19,204 nt of DNA. It comes from JAGVPT01 sp049578505 (GTDB taxonomy: Bacteria > Bacteroidota > Ignavibacteria > UBA10030 > UBA8401). Below, one piece after another: positions 7,349 to 15,294 of the stretch. Under the pieces are notes generated by a model, which saw only the letters and a list, made by a program, of their open reading frames with translations, had not been told where the DNA came from and did not search any database. The translations under genes were made by a program, and so were the position numbers. The stretch spans positions 1-19,204 of the forward strand of contig JBAUMC010000017.1 of assembly GCA_049578505.1 (NCBI GenBank), written 5' to 3'. Every line of letters begins with the position of its first letter. Position 1 is the first letter of the stretch.

Positions 7349-9232
7349 GTGAGAATCCCCGACGACAAAATACAAGAAATCCGCGCCGCGACAGACATCG
7401 TTGAGTACATCGGTACTTTTGTGCGGTTGAAGAAACGAGGAAAAAGCTACCTCGGATTGTGTCCGTTCCACTCGGAAAAAACGCCTTCGTTTAATGTGAG
7501 TCCCGACAAAGGAATGTATTATTGCTTTGGCTGCAGTCGTGGAGGAGACGTCATTAAATTTGTGATGGAGTGGGAGAAGGCAACGTACGTCGAAGCAATC
7601 GAAATCCTTGCCGAGCGGGCCGGGATCACTATCGTTCGAACAGAGGAGTCAATCCAGTCCGCAAGTGAAACAGAAAAACTCTACGCAGCATGTTCTTTTG
7701 CCGCGAAAATGTTCCACCAAAATATGATGAAAAGCGAAGAAGGTACTTTCGCGCTAAAATATTTTCAGGGAAGGGGATTCTCGGATAAATCGATCGCTGC
7801 CTTCGGGCTTGGATACTCTCTTCGTGCGTGGGATGCGTTGGTGAAACAGGCTGGAGAAAATGGAATCAAGCCTGAGTATTTGGAAAAGGTCGGATTAGCG
7901 CGTAAACGGGATGACGGAGGATACTACGATGCTTTTCGTGGACGGGCGATGTTCCCTATTTTTTCGACAACGGGAAGAGTGATCGCATTCGGTGCAAGAA
8001 AATTATACGACGATGATACTTTGGGAAAGTACATCAATTCCTCGGAAACTCCCATCTATCATAAGAGCAAAGTGCTCTATGGATTGTACCAGGCGAAAGA
8101 GGCCATTCGCGAGAAGGACGCCGTTGTTTTAGTGGAAGGGTACGCCGACCTGCTTTCCGTTTTTCAATCCGGCACATGCAACGTTGTTGCCTCGAGCGGT
8201 ACCGCGCTTACCGTCGAGCAGATTCAGCTAGTCTCCCGCTATACCAAGACAGTTAAATTCGTCTATGACGCCGATTCAGCAGGGGTCTCCGCCATGATTC
8301 GCGGCATCGACCTTATACTGGAAAATAATTTAGATGTGCGGATTGCGCGACTTCCGGAAGGGGAAGACCCGGATTCATTCATCAAGAAAAATGGGAGCGA
8401 GGCATTTGAAGACGCGTTGGCAAAGGCGGTTACATTCATCGATTTCAAAGCGGCTGCGCTTGTGAGCGAGGGGAAATTGAATTCTCCCGAGGGGAAAGCC
8501 GAGGCGGTCCGGACTTTGGTGCAATCGATCGCGAAAATAAAAGATCCGCTGAAGCAGACGTTTTTCATTAAGGATGTAGCAGAGAAATACAAACTCTATG
8601 AATCGGCATTAATCACGGAACTGGAGAAATTCACGCGGAAAGTTCCGGAACGCTTCCTTGTCAGTTCGCGTGTCGGAGGGAGTGAAATATCAACCGCGAA
8701 GGACGCTAAGGGGCTCGCGGAAATCAAGAAGCAGCAGGAAATTCCAGTCGAGGAAAAAGAATTACTCCTTGTTGCATTTGAGGAGCCGCTGCAGATGATT
8801 CCGTTCATTTTTTCGCACATTCGTGCGGAAGAGTTTTCCCATCCACAGACAAGAGAAATCGCCCACCTTCTCATCGATGAATTCGACAGCAAGGGGAAAG
8901 TCGATGTTCATCAACTTTTGCCGACGGCCTCGACCGACGCCGTTAGAAAGCTTATTTCAGAATTGTCATTCACTCCATACCAACTCGGTTCGCGGTGGGA
9001 GAAGGTCGGAGCGCGTCTGAGCGAAACCCGGACGTCGGAAAGGGCAGAAGGAGCCATCAAACGGATGAAGAAGAAGGTTTTGGAAGAGGAGCTTGCAGAG
9101 AATCAGCGCCGTATGAAGGATGCATCGTTAAACGGAGAGGAAACGGTACAGTACCTGCAACGGCATCAGGAAATTTTTAAATCGCTGAAGGAGTTAGAAA
9201 AGCTGCAATTGACGAAACCCTCCGGGTCGTAA
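7349..9232 (+). CDS. dnaG: DNA primase
   Basis: DnaG makes the RNA primers for chromosome replication. The 627 residues show the N-terminal CHC2-type zinc ribbon (C38, H41, C59, C62), then the RNA-polymerase N-terminal fold with FGLGYS (152-157) and GRAMFPI (198-204), then the TOPRIM core. The core has VEGYADLL (262-269, catalytic E263), YDADSAG (306-312, D307 and D309) and EGEDPDSF (337-344). A C-terminal region of about 200 residues, rich in charged helices, probably contacts DnaB. The start is a GTG; the protein begins RIPDDKIQEIRAATDIVEYI, the usual DnaG beginning, so the start is firm. No rpoD or rpsU lies next to it, unlike the classic macromolecular synthesis operon. Nothing looks abnormal. 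Confidence 0.97.
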   Translation: MRIPDDKIQEIRAATDIVEYIGTFVRLKKRGKSYLGLCPFHSEKTPSFNVSPDKGMYYCFGCSRGGDVIKFVMEWEKATYVEAIEILAERAGITIVRTEESIQSASETEKLYAACSFAAKMFHQNMMKSEEGTFALKYFQGRGFSDKSIAAFGLGYSLRAWDALVKQAGENGIKPEYLEKVGLARKRDDGGYYDAFRGRAMFPIFSTTGRVIAFGARKLYDDDTLGKYINSSETPIYHKSKVLYGLYQAKEAIREKDAVVLVEGYADLLSVFQSGTCNVVASSGTALTVEQIQLVSRYTKTVKFVYDADSAGVSAMIRGIDLILENNLDVRIARLPEGEDPDSFIKKNGSEAFEDALAKAVTFIDFKAAALVSEGKLNSPEGKAEAVRTLVQSIAKIKDPLKQTFFIKDVAEKYKLYESALITELEKFTRKVPERFLVSSRVGGSEISTAKDAKGLAEIKKQQEIPVEEKELLLVAFEEPLQMIPFIFSHIRAEEFSHPQTREIAHLLIDEFDSKGKVDVHQLLPTASTDAVRKLISELSFTPYQLGSRWEKVGARLSETRTSERAEGAIKRMKKKVLEEELAENQRRMKDASLNGEETVQYLQRHQEIFKSLKELEKLQLTKPSGS

Positions 9233-9259
9233 AGCAATTTCTTTTTCAAAGGAACCATT

Positions 9260-9690
9260 ATGAGTAAAAAATTTGTGACGTTATCTACGGCTATTCTATT
9301 CCTTGTTCTTTTTAATGTGGGCTTCGTATTTCATGAACCGCTTATGGGTACATGGTTCCATCAACAAGAAGCGGCGATCGTGCGGGATAACTTCATTATC
9401 CCTTACATTGCTCTCGCATACCTCGTCTATTGTTTCTTGCTCTCGTATTTCTTCCCGATGTATGTTGATTACTATAAAGGCTCTTCGCGAATTCCGACAG
9501 CGCTGCGGTTCGGTATTATCATGGGGGTGCTGTTGATGCTTTGCAGGGAGGAATTATCGAGGTAGCGACATTTAACATGCCGTTTATCGTTTTTGTCGTC
9601 GACTCAGGCTACCATGTGTTTATAGAGGGTTCGATAGCCGGACTTGTTCTTGCATTTGTTTCAAAGAAGTGGCCGACTCGAAAGGTCTAA
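9260..9690 (+). pseudogene. Small membrane protein gene with a one-base frameshift in a G tract
   Basis: The first part (9260 to about 9523, residues 1-88) encodes a membrane protein with an AAGGA-type ribosome binding site (AAAGGAACC) just upstream. Read as it stands, the frame then ends after an unrelated tail at 9565 (101 residues). From about 9523 another frame carries on in the same hydrophobic style, for example VDALQGGIIEVA and later GSIAGLVLAFVSKKW, to a TAA at 9688-9690. Adding one G to the five-G run at 9523-9527 joins the two into a single 143-residue protein with about four membrane segments. The break is therefore a one-base deletion in a homopolymer: a real mutation, a phase-variable tract or a sequencing error. 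Function is unknown; I do not recognise the family. Confidence 0.75.
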
Positions 9691-9727
9691 CTTATGCTGA
9701 ATCGTTGGGTCGATTGTAGACATCCGA

Positions 9728-10981
9728 TTACATGTTCTTGATGATTGCTTCACCAAACACGGAGCATTTGACTTCTTTTGCCCCTTCCATTTGACGCGCA
9801 AAGTCATACGTGACCGTCTTTGCCTGGATAGCTTTGTTTAAGCCTTTTAGAATCAGATCCGCGGCTTCGGCCCAACCCATGTAGCGCAGCATCATTTCTC
9901 CGCTCAGAATAAGTGATCCTGGATTGACTTTGTCCATCCCGGCATACTTCGGTGCTGTGCCGTGGGTTGCCTCGAAGACTGCATATCCATTTTGATAGTT
10001 GATGTTGGCTCCGGGGGCGATTCCAATGCCGCCTACCTGAGCGGCAAGTGCATCGGAAATATAATCGCCGTTCAGATTGAGCGTCGCGATAACTTCATAC
10101 TCGGCAGGACGGGTAAGAATTTGCTGCAGGAAGGCATCGGCGATGACGTCTTTAATTACAATTTTTCCTGCGGGCGGGTTGCCGCCGCACTCTTCCCAAG
10201 AAACTACTTCCTTCGAAAATTCGCGTTTCGCGAGTTCGTAACCCCAATCGCGAAATCCTCCCTCCGTAAATTTCATTATGTTCCCTTTGTGAACAAGCGT
10301 AACGGACCTCCGCTTGTTTGCGATCGCATACGTTATTGCAGCACGCACAAGCCGTTCCGTCCCTTCCTGTGACACCGGCTTTATTCCGATGCTCGATGTT
10401 TCAGGGAACCGTATTTTCGTCACCCCCATCTCCTTTTCCAGCCAGTCGATGATTTTTTTTGCTTCGGGGGTTCCCGCTTTCCATTCGATGCCGGCGTAAA
10501 TATCCTCGGTGTTCTCGCGGAAGATGATCATATCCACGAGTTCCGGATGATTTACCGGAGAGGGGACTCCGGCAAAATATTGAACGGGACGAAGGCAAAC
10601 GTATAAATCAAGCAGTTGACGAAGAGTAACATTAATAGACCGGATTCCTTTGCCGACGGGGGTTGTCAGCGGTCCCTTGATTGCGATGGTGTATTCTTTA
10701 ATTGCCTCAAGGGTGTCGTCGTGAAGCCAGGTGTTCTGGCCATAGATCGTGTTTGCTTTCTCCCCCGCGTACACTTCAAACCAACTGATCTTCTTTTTAC
10801 CGCCGTACGCTATTGAGACTGCTGCGTCAAATACTTTTTTAGATGCCCGCCAAATGTCGGGTCCGGTTCCGTCCCCCTCGATGAAGCAAATAATCGGATT
10901 GTCGGGCACAGTGAGCTTTCCACTGACGGCAGTTATTTTATCTCCGGACGGAGGCGGAACGAGTTTTATATAATGGGGCAT
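9728..10981 (-). CDS. icd: Isocitrate dehydrogenase (NADP-dependent)
   Basis: Converts isocitrate and NADP to 2-oxoglutarate, CO2 and NADPH in the TCA cycle. The 417-residue length matches E. coli Icd (416). Conserved blocks are EGDGTGPD (35-42), the substrate and phosphorylation loop IRSINVTLRQ (S115, matching E. coli S113), FRENTEDIYAG, and the metal-site region NLNGDYISDALAA. NADP-selecting residues align to K345, Y346, V352, Y392 and R396, all present, so NADP rather than NAD use is well supported. The ATG at 10981 was chosen over a GTG 15 bases upstream because an AAGGAA box (10988-10993) sits 6 bases before it. It lies 24 bases downstream of the HIT gene and is probably co-transcribed with it. 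Confidence 0.96.
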   Translation of the reverse strand: MPHYIKLVPPPSGDKITAVSGKLTVPDNPIICFIEGDGTGPDIWRASKKVFDAAVSIAYGGKKKISWFEVYAGEKANTIYGQNTWLHDDTLEAIKEYTIAIKGPLTTPVGKGIRSINVTLRQLLDLYVCLRPVQYFAGVPSPVNHPELVDMIIFRENTEDIYAGIEWKAGTPEAKKIIDWLEKEMGVTKIRFPETSSIGIKPVSQEGTERLVRAAITYAIANKRRSVTLVHKGNIMKFTEGGFRDWGYELAKREFSKEVVSWEECGGNPPAGKIVIKDVIADAFLQQILTRPAEYEVIATLNLNGDYISDALAAQVGGIGIAPGANINYQNGYAVFEATHGTAPKYAGMDKVNPGSLILSGEMMLRYMGWAEAADLILKGLNKAIQAKTVTYDFARQMEGAKEVKCSVFGEAIIKNM

Positions 10982-11005
10982 ACTAGCTTCCTTCACATTG
11001 ACAAA

Positions 11006-11419
11006 TTATTCATGGATCGCCGAGCGGATTTTTGAAGCGATATCTTTCATGTCATTTCCTTCATAACGCTTCAACTGCAGGACAAACCGGATATTGTCCC
11101 CTTCATACCGCGGCGTGATATGAACGTGAAAATGGAAAACCGATTGACCTGCTACCGTTCCGTTGTTTGAAAAAAAATTGAACCCCCTGAGGTCGAAGCT
11201 TTTCACCAAAGCGCGCGAAACGATGTGGACAGCGTGCATGATGCCGGCCAGGTCTTTTTCGGGGACCTCCAGAAAATCTTTGTGATGACTTTTTGGAATG
11301 ACGAGTGCATGGCCGTAGTGAATAGGGTTGACGTCGAGGATCGCAATTGCACAATCGTTCTCGAAAAGGATTTCGGCTGGGATCTCTTTTGCGATGATTT
11401 TACAGAAGATGCACGCCAT
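11006..11419 (-). CDS. HIT-family nucleotide-binding hydrolase
   Basis: A 137-residue histidine-triad protein. These hydrolyse nucleoside phosphoramidates or dinucleoside polyphosphates in the cytoplasm. The catalytic triad is HFHVH (H96, H98, H100). The N-terminal CIFCKII (C3, C6) and the GHALVIPK block (36-43) are typical of the bacterial Hint/HinT branch. The C-terminus (about 105-137) is a helical extension. It is the first gene of a probable two-gene operon with icd, with a promoter at 11535-11563. No functional link between HIT proteins and icd is obvious, and the exact substrate is unknown. Confidence 0.92.
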   Translation of the reverse strand: MACIFCKIIAKEIPAEILFENDCAIAILDVNPIHYGHALVIPKSHHKDFLEVPEKDLAGIMHAVHIVSRALVKSFDLRGFNFFSNNGTVAGQSVFHFHVHITPRYEGDNIRFVLQLKRYEGNDMKDIASKIRSAIHE

Positions 11420-11422
11420 CGA

Positions 11423-11485
11423 TCAGGCCTGCCCTTTTTGGGAAAGGAATCTTACTTTTGCTGCGATGTAATCGATTGCGGTCAT
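11423..11485 (-). CDS. Possible 20-residue leader peptide just upstream of the HIT gene
   Basis: ATG at 11485-11483 opens the frame MTAIDYIAAKVRFLSQKGQA, ending in TGA at 11425-11423. It follows a GAGAAAG purine run that could bind ribosomes. The stop is only 3 bases before the HIT ATG and is in the same frame. It may be a translated leader coupled to the HIT gene, or the remains of a longer N-terminus cut by a TGA. Evidence is limited to position, codon style and the purine run. Confidence 0.3.
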   Translation of the reverse strand: MTAIDYIAAKVRFLSQKGQA

Positions 11486-11534
11486 GACTTTCTCATAAAC
11501 TAGAATAAGGCAAATAGAAATTGGAGTGCTGCAA

Positions 11535-11563
11535 ATAATATCGAAAAATCGGCCGAAAGTCAA
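11535..11563 (-). promoter_or_regulatory. Probable promoter of the HIT-icd operon
   Basis: On the minus strand TTGACT (11563-11558) and TATTAT (11540-11535) are separated by exactly 17 bases, a good -35/-10 pair, and TTG follows the -10 as in Bacteroidota promoters. It lies about 115 bases before the HIT start, in the gap after the archaemetzincin gene. No terminator is evident between the archaemetzincin stop and this promoter. Confidence 0.55.
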
Positions 11564-11591
11564 CGAAATGGAAATGAAAAATCGTCATTCT

Positions 11592-12131
11592 TTAGTGCAA
11601 GACTTGCGTTTTCAAATATCCATCGCAGGAGGCACAAAATGTTTTCGACTTTATATCGATTTCCTCTACTGTAGTTGAGCTGTGCATGACGCAGCGGTAA
11701 TCGTGACAATGGACGAGGCCGAATGTATGGCCGAGTTCATGGACGGCCTCTTTGAGAAGCCGCTCAATCGTCAGTGTTCGATTGGGGGGAAGACCGTACA
11801 GCGTATCGTCGAGGCGATGCGCGGAAACGACGGCAACCGGTCCGTCGAGCTGCGCTTCCCCAAACACATACGTCAGCACAGGGACAAATAAATCCGCCGA
11901 CGTTACCCCGATAATTTTTCCTTCGCATTCCTTGAATCGCTGGACGAACAGTGAAATGATAGCAGTAGAATTATATTGATTCCGGTATGTGTCGAATGCA
12001 GATGAGGGGTCTACCGCTTCCTTTGCATTGACCGATGCAGGGAACCGGAAAATTGTGTTGAGTGGAGAAATGAGGGCGTTAACGTAATCGTTATCGCATG
12101 GCTGTACCGGAACGACGAGTATGCGCGACAT
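11592..12131 (-). CDS. amzA: Archaemetzincin-type zinc metalloprotease (peptidase family M54)
   Basis: A 179-residue cytoplasmic-type metalloprotease with no signal peptide. The zinc signature is HELGHTFGLVHC (131-142; H131, E132, H135, H141). It continues as C147, M149 (Met-turn) and a CxxC pair (C166, C169). This follows the archaemetzincin pattern HExxHxxGxxxCx4CxM...CxxC, with the second zinc held by the cysteines. Full length for the family. It starts 3 bases after the response-regulator stop, so it is almost certainly translated from the same mRNA as the sensor kinase and regulator. Natural substrates of the family are poorly known. A metalloprotease tied to a two-component system might process a regulated protein or act in stress turnover, but that is inference. 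Confidence 0.9.
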   Translation of the reverse strand: MSRILVVPVQPCDNDYVNALISPLNTIFRFPASVNAKEAVDPSSAFDTYRNQYNSTAIISLFVQRFKECEGKIIGVTSADLFVPVLTYVFGEAQLDGPVAVVSAHRLDDTLYGLPPNRTLTIERLLKEAVHELGHTFGLVHCHDYRCVMHSSTTVEEIDIKSKTFCASCDGYLKTQVLH

Positions 12132-12134
12132 GAG

Positions 12135-13490
12135 TTACGGTTTAATAAGGCCGTATTTGGCGATTTTATTGTACAGGGTCACCCGGTCAATAGAGAGAAT
12201 TTCCGCGGACCGAGTGATGTTCCAGCCCGCCTTCGCGAGAACCGCTTCGATGTGGGCCTTCTCAACCGATGCGATTGAATCGTCCGCCGGCATGTGATGG
12301 TTCAGTCCGAGCTGGAACGGCAAATCTCCAGGGCGAATCGCAGGGGGTTTGGCAAGCACCATTGCGCGCTCGATAACGTTCTCCAGCTCCCGAACATTGC
12401 CCGGCCAATCGTACCGCACAAGCAAATCCATCGTATCGGGGGTCACTTCGGTTACCGGCTTGTTCATAACGGCAGAATACTTTTTAAGGAAGTGATGGAC
12501 AAGAAGTGGAATGTCGGTCCGGCGTTCCCGGATCGGCGGGATGAACACCGTGAACACATTAAGCCGGTAGTATAGGTCCTCGCGAAATATTCCTTCTTTC
12601 ACTGCTCCTTCGAGGTCGCGGTTCGTTGCACAAATTATTCTGAAATCGCTGTGAATTACCTCGTTTCCCCCGACACGTGTGAACTGCTTGGACTCGATAA
12701 CGCGGAGGAGTTGCACTTGCATCTTTTGGGTGATTGTTCCGATTTCATCGAGAAAAATTGTTCCGCCGTCGGCCATCTCGAATTTTCCTTTTCGCCGGTA
12801 CTGCGCGCCGGTGAACGCTCCTTTTTCATGGCCAAAAAGCTCGCTTTCTAGAAGAGTCTCCGGTACGGCGCCGCAATTCACTGCGATAATCGGAAAGTAT
12901 TGCCGTGGGCTGTTGATGTGGATCGCCCGGGCGATCAGCTCTTTTCCCGACCCGCTTTCCCCACGGATCATCACAGTCGTGTCGGTTTGTGCAACCGTCT
13001 TTGCAAGTTCGATTACTTTTTTCATTTGCGGGCTATTGCCGACGATCTCGTCTCCTTGTGCCATTTCGGAAATATGCTCGTGTAGCTGCTCGTTCTCATC
13101 TGTGAGTTTCTTTTGCCGGAGCGCATTTGAGACCAGGTGAGAGAGATGGTCGGGATCGACCGGCTTCGTCACATAGTCGAACGCCCCTTCCTTCAACGCT
13201 TGCACCGCGCTCTCCACCGAGGCAAATGCGGTGATCATAATAGTGGATATCCCAGGATCGATTTCCCGTAATCGTTTCTGCAGTTCAAGGCCGCTCATGC
13301 CGGGCATTTTGATGTCGAGAAGTACGACATTCCAAGGGCCGTTGCTCATCTTTTTGATCGCATGGGCCGCGTCTTCCGCCGCCTCTACGCGATAGCCGTC
13401 CTGCTTAAACCATTTGGAGAGTGAATCGCGCACGACTAGTTCATCGTCGACGATAAGGAGACTGTTCTGTTTATTTAATTTGTCGTTCAT
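12135..13490 (-). CDS. NtrC-family sigma54-dependent response regulator
   Basis: A 451-residue transcription activator. The receiver domain has acidic D15 and D16, phospho-acceptor D59 (LLDIKMPG) and K109 (TKP). The AAA+ domain has Walker A GESGSGKE (177-184), the sigma54-contacting GAFTGA loop (224-229), Walker B FLDE (246-249) and the arginine-finger region. The C-terminal Fis-type helix-turn-helix is at about 420-451 (NITRSAEILSIDRVTLYNKI). The frame is open much further upstream, but that part lies inside the kinase gene. The ATG at 13490 (or 13496) gives a receiver domain that starts normally and overlaps the kinase stop by about 20 bases, implying translational coupling. It is the partner of the upstream haem-motif kinase, and the tandem repeats at 15237-15279 are candidate binding sites. 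Confidence 0.95.
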   Translation of the reverse strand: MNDKLNKQNSLLIVDDELVVRDSLSKWFKQDGYRVEAAEDAAHAIKKMSNGPWNVVLLDIKMPGMSGLELQKRLREIDPGISTIMITAFASVESAVQALKEGAFDYVTKPVDPDHLSHLVSNALRQKKLTDENEQLHEHISEMAQGDEIVGNSPQMKKVIELAKTVAQTDTTVMIRGESGSGKELIARAIHINSPRQYFPIIAVNCGAVPETLLESELFGHEKGAFTGAQYRRKGKFEMADGGTIFLDEIGTITQKMQVQLLRVIESKQFTRVGGNEVIHSDFRIICATNRDLEGAVKEGIFREDLYYRLNVFTVFIPPIRERRTDIPLLVHHFLKKYSAVMNKPVTEVTPDTMDLLVRYDWPGNVRELENVIERAMVLAKPPAIRPGDLPFQLGLNHHMPADDSIASVEKAHIEAVLAKAGWNITRSAEILSIDRVTLYNKIAKYGLIKP

Positions 13491-15126
13491 GGTCATAGTC
13501 AAAAGTAAGTGAAGTAGCCGAAGTGCTGTTTGGCGCCTGCGTGATGATACGGGGCAAGAGCAGAGTGAAGGTTGTTCCGCCTTGAAGCTTTGATTGAACA
13601 TTGATCGTTCCGCCGTGCCGTTCGATGATTCCGTATACGACTGCGAGGCCGAGCCCCGTTCCCTTCCCGTTCTCCTTCGTTGTAAAAAAGGGTTCAAAAA
13701 TGTGGGGCAACGCATCATCCGGAATCCCAATTCCACTGTCAGCGACGGTAATCAGTATTGTGTCCGATGCCGTGTTGCGGTGCGCCTCTAGTTTCAACGC
13801 ACCCCCTTCGGGCATTGCTTCAATAGCATTGATCTCGATGGCGAGAAGGGCTTGCTCAATTTGCTGTGGGGCACAATACAACATGAGGGGCTCGCGCTGA
13901 AAATCGGTTTCCAGCGTAATGTTGTGTATCTTCAGATGATGGTCGATAAGATTCAAAGACCGCTCAATCGTCGGGCGGAGGTCAGATTCCACAAATTCTC
14001 CGACTTTCTGTCTAGAGAAGAGGAGAAGATTCTTCACGATATTTCCGCACCGGGCAGTTTCGTCGGCAATGATCGAAAGATCGTTTTGAATTTCTTCCGC
14101 CGTTTCAGCCGTGAGCATCCCTTCCTTCACCATCTTCTTCATGAGTTTCGCGTACGTTAGGACGCCCTCGAGCGGGTTGTTGAGTTCATGGGCGACCGTT
14201 GAAGCAAGCTTTCCCAAAGAAACCATTTTTTCCATCTGGACCATGTTTGCATGGGCTCGTCGGAGTTCTTCCGTCTTCTGCGCGACACGTCCCTCTAACG
14301 ATTGTCCCCACTGCGTTAATTCATTTCTTGCTCGTTTCAATTCGTCTGCCATCTGGTTAAAGGACGTTGCAAGCCTTCCGATCTCATCGTTCGATCTCCC
14401 GGATATTCGATAGTCTAAATTTCCCTTTGTTATTTCCTGTGTGCCAAGAGTCAATTTATGGACTGGAATGTTCACAACGATCCAAATAAAAATGCCGACG
14501 AATGTCGTCATTACAAAAAACATTAACAGGGCGTTTAAATATTGGGAGCGGTTTAAGCTCGCCAGGTTTGCATCGATCTCCCGCAGCGGCATCATGACGT
14601 CGAGCACTCCAAGAATCGTTTGCGATGAGGCGTGAGCGTGACAATCTGCGGTCGAACACGAGGAGTCGTTCTTGATAGGCACAATCATTCCCAATACTCT
14701 GTATCCCTTAGGAGAATAAAAGATCCGGCTCAATTCATGCGGTTTGGGAGAGAGTGGAAGTTTTCCTGCTGAATGGCACGCATTGCATGCTTCAGCGCTC
14801 ATGTTCACGTATGTTCCTACTTCGCCTTCAACAGTCGAAAGCTTAATTTCTCCCTTCTTATCATAAATCCGTATGGCCTCAATGCCCGGTTCATTGCCGA
14901 TCGTGTTGATGATCTGGTGGATGTCTTCTTGTCTGTTCAGCATCATGCTGTAATTAGTCGACCGTTTGATCACATCGCCTATACGGTTTGCCCCAAAGAT
15001 TGCGTCGCGCAAATATTGATCTGCAAGATGGTCAACACTCAGCTTTGTAAGGAGGGCAGTTCCAAGCAGCATGACGAACAGGATGATCAAAAAAACGCGA
15101 AATGCGAGCAGGTTCAGGAACTTCAT
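13471..15126 (-). CDS. Sensor histidine kinase with periplasmic haem-c motifs
   Basis: A 551-residue membrane sensor. TM1 is about 9-27 and TM2 about 199-220. Between them is a periplasmic domain of about 170 residues with CNACH (114-118, a CxxCH haem-c site) and CSTADCH (157-163, a CX4CH site). HAMP follows (about 220-272), then a coiled coil and the HisKA phospho-site VAHELNNPLE (H313). The catalytic ATPase has an N box near EINAIEAM (431-438), G1 DSGIGIP (463-469), F box EPFFTTK and G2 GKGTGLGLAV. Full length. The ATG at 15126 was chosen because GGTGGAG (15139-15133) sits 6 bases before it; an ATG further upstream lies across that site. It probably senses periplasmic redox state or a small ligand through covalent haem. 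First gene of the kinase-regulator-archaemetzincin operon. Confidence 0.93.
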   Translation of the reverse strand: MKFLNLLAFRVFLIILFVMLLGTALLTKLSVDHLADQYLRDAIFGANRIGDVIKRSTNYSMMLNRQEDIHQIINTIGNEPGIEAIRIYDKKGEIKLSTVEGEVGTYVNMSAEACNACHSAGKLPLSPKPHELSRIFYSPKGYRVLGMIVPIKNDSSCSTADCHAHASSQTILGVLDVMMPLREIDANLASLNRSQYLNALLMFFVMTTFVGIFIWIVVNIPVHKLTLGTQEITKGNLDYRISGRSNDEIGRLATSFNQMADELKRARNELTQWGQSLEGRVAQKTEELRRAHANMVQMEKMVSLGKLASTVAHELNNPLEGVLTYAKLMKKMVKEGMLTAETAEEIQNDLSIIADETARCGNIVKNLLLFSRQKVGEFVESDLRPTIERSLNLIDHHLKIHNITLETDFQREPLMLYCAPQQIEQALLAIEINAIEAMPEGGALKLEAHRNTASDTILITVADSGIGIPDDALPHIFEPFFTTKENGKGTGLGLAVVYGIIERHGGTINVQSKLQGGTTFTLLLPRIITQAPNSTSATSLTFDYDHERQIK

Positions 15127-15149
15127 AAGTTTCTCCACCCCTGAAATAG

Positions 15150-15164
15150 ACAAGTACCATGCCA
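15150..15164 (-). promoter_or_regulatory. Candidate sigma54 promoter of the sensor kinase operon
   Basis: The minus strand reads TGGCATGGTACTTGT. The GG (-24) and G (-12) spacing fits the sigma54 consensus TGGCAC-N5-TTGC, with two deviations (T for C at the sixth base, T for C at -12). The predicted start near 15138 would leave a leader of about 12 bases carrying the ribosome binding site GGTGGAG. The operon encodes a sigma54 activator, so autoregulation would make sense. Confidence 0.45.
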
Positions 15165-15236
15165 TTTCCAGATATTGGGAAACCAGTCTGAAAGGGTTAA
15201 AAAATGGGGGGTAAGAATGGGCTATTTACGCAAAAA

Positions 15237-15279
15237 TGCGAATTGAGTACCCTAATTCTTGTTTTTTGCGAGTTGAGTA
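15237..15279 (-). promoter_or_regulatory. Two 13-bp direct repeats, candidate activator sites
   Basis: On the minus strand TACTCAATTCGCA (15249-15237) and TACTCAACTCGCA (15279-15267) differ at one base and are exactly 30 bases apart, about three helical turns on the same face. They centre near -105 and -135 relative to the predicted sigma54 start, the usual place for enhancer-binding-protein sites. A short palindrome CGCAAAAATGCG (15229-15240) overlaps the first. They lie in the 168-base gap between the H-like gene and the kinase gene. Confidence 0.5.
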
Positions 15280-15294
15280 GAGTCTCGGAATAAT

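Noticed and set aside
9700..9715. Shared terminator between the frameshifted gene and icd
   Set aside because: Only a 5-bp AATCG/CGATT stem with no T-run on either strand; too weak to call.
13491..13736. N-terminal extension of the response regulator by about 82 residues
   Set aside because: The extension lies inside the kinase coding region in another frame, has low-quality composition, and precedes a receiver domain that begins normally at the ATG at 13490.
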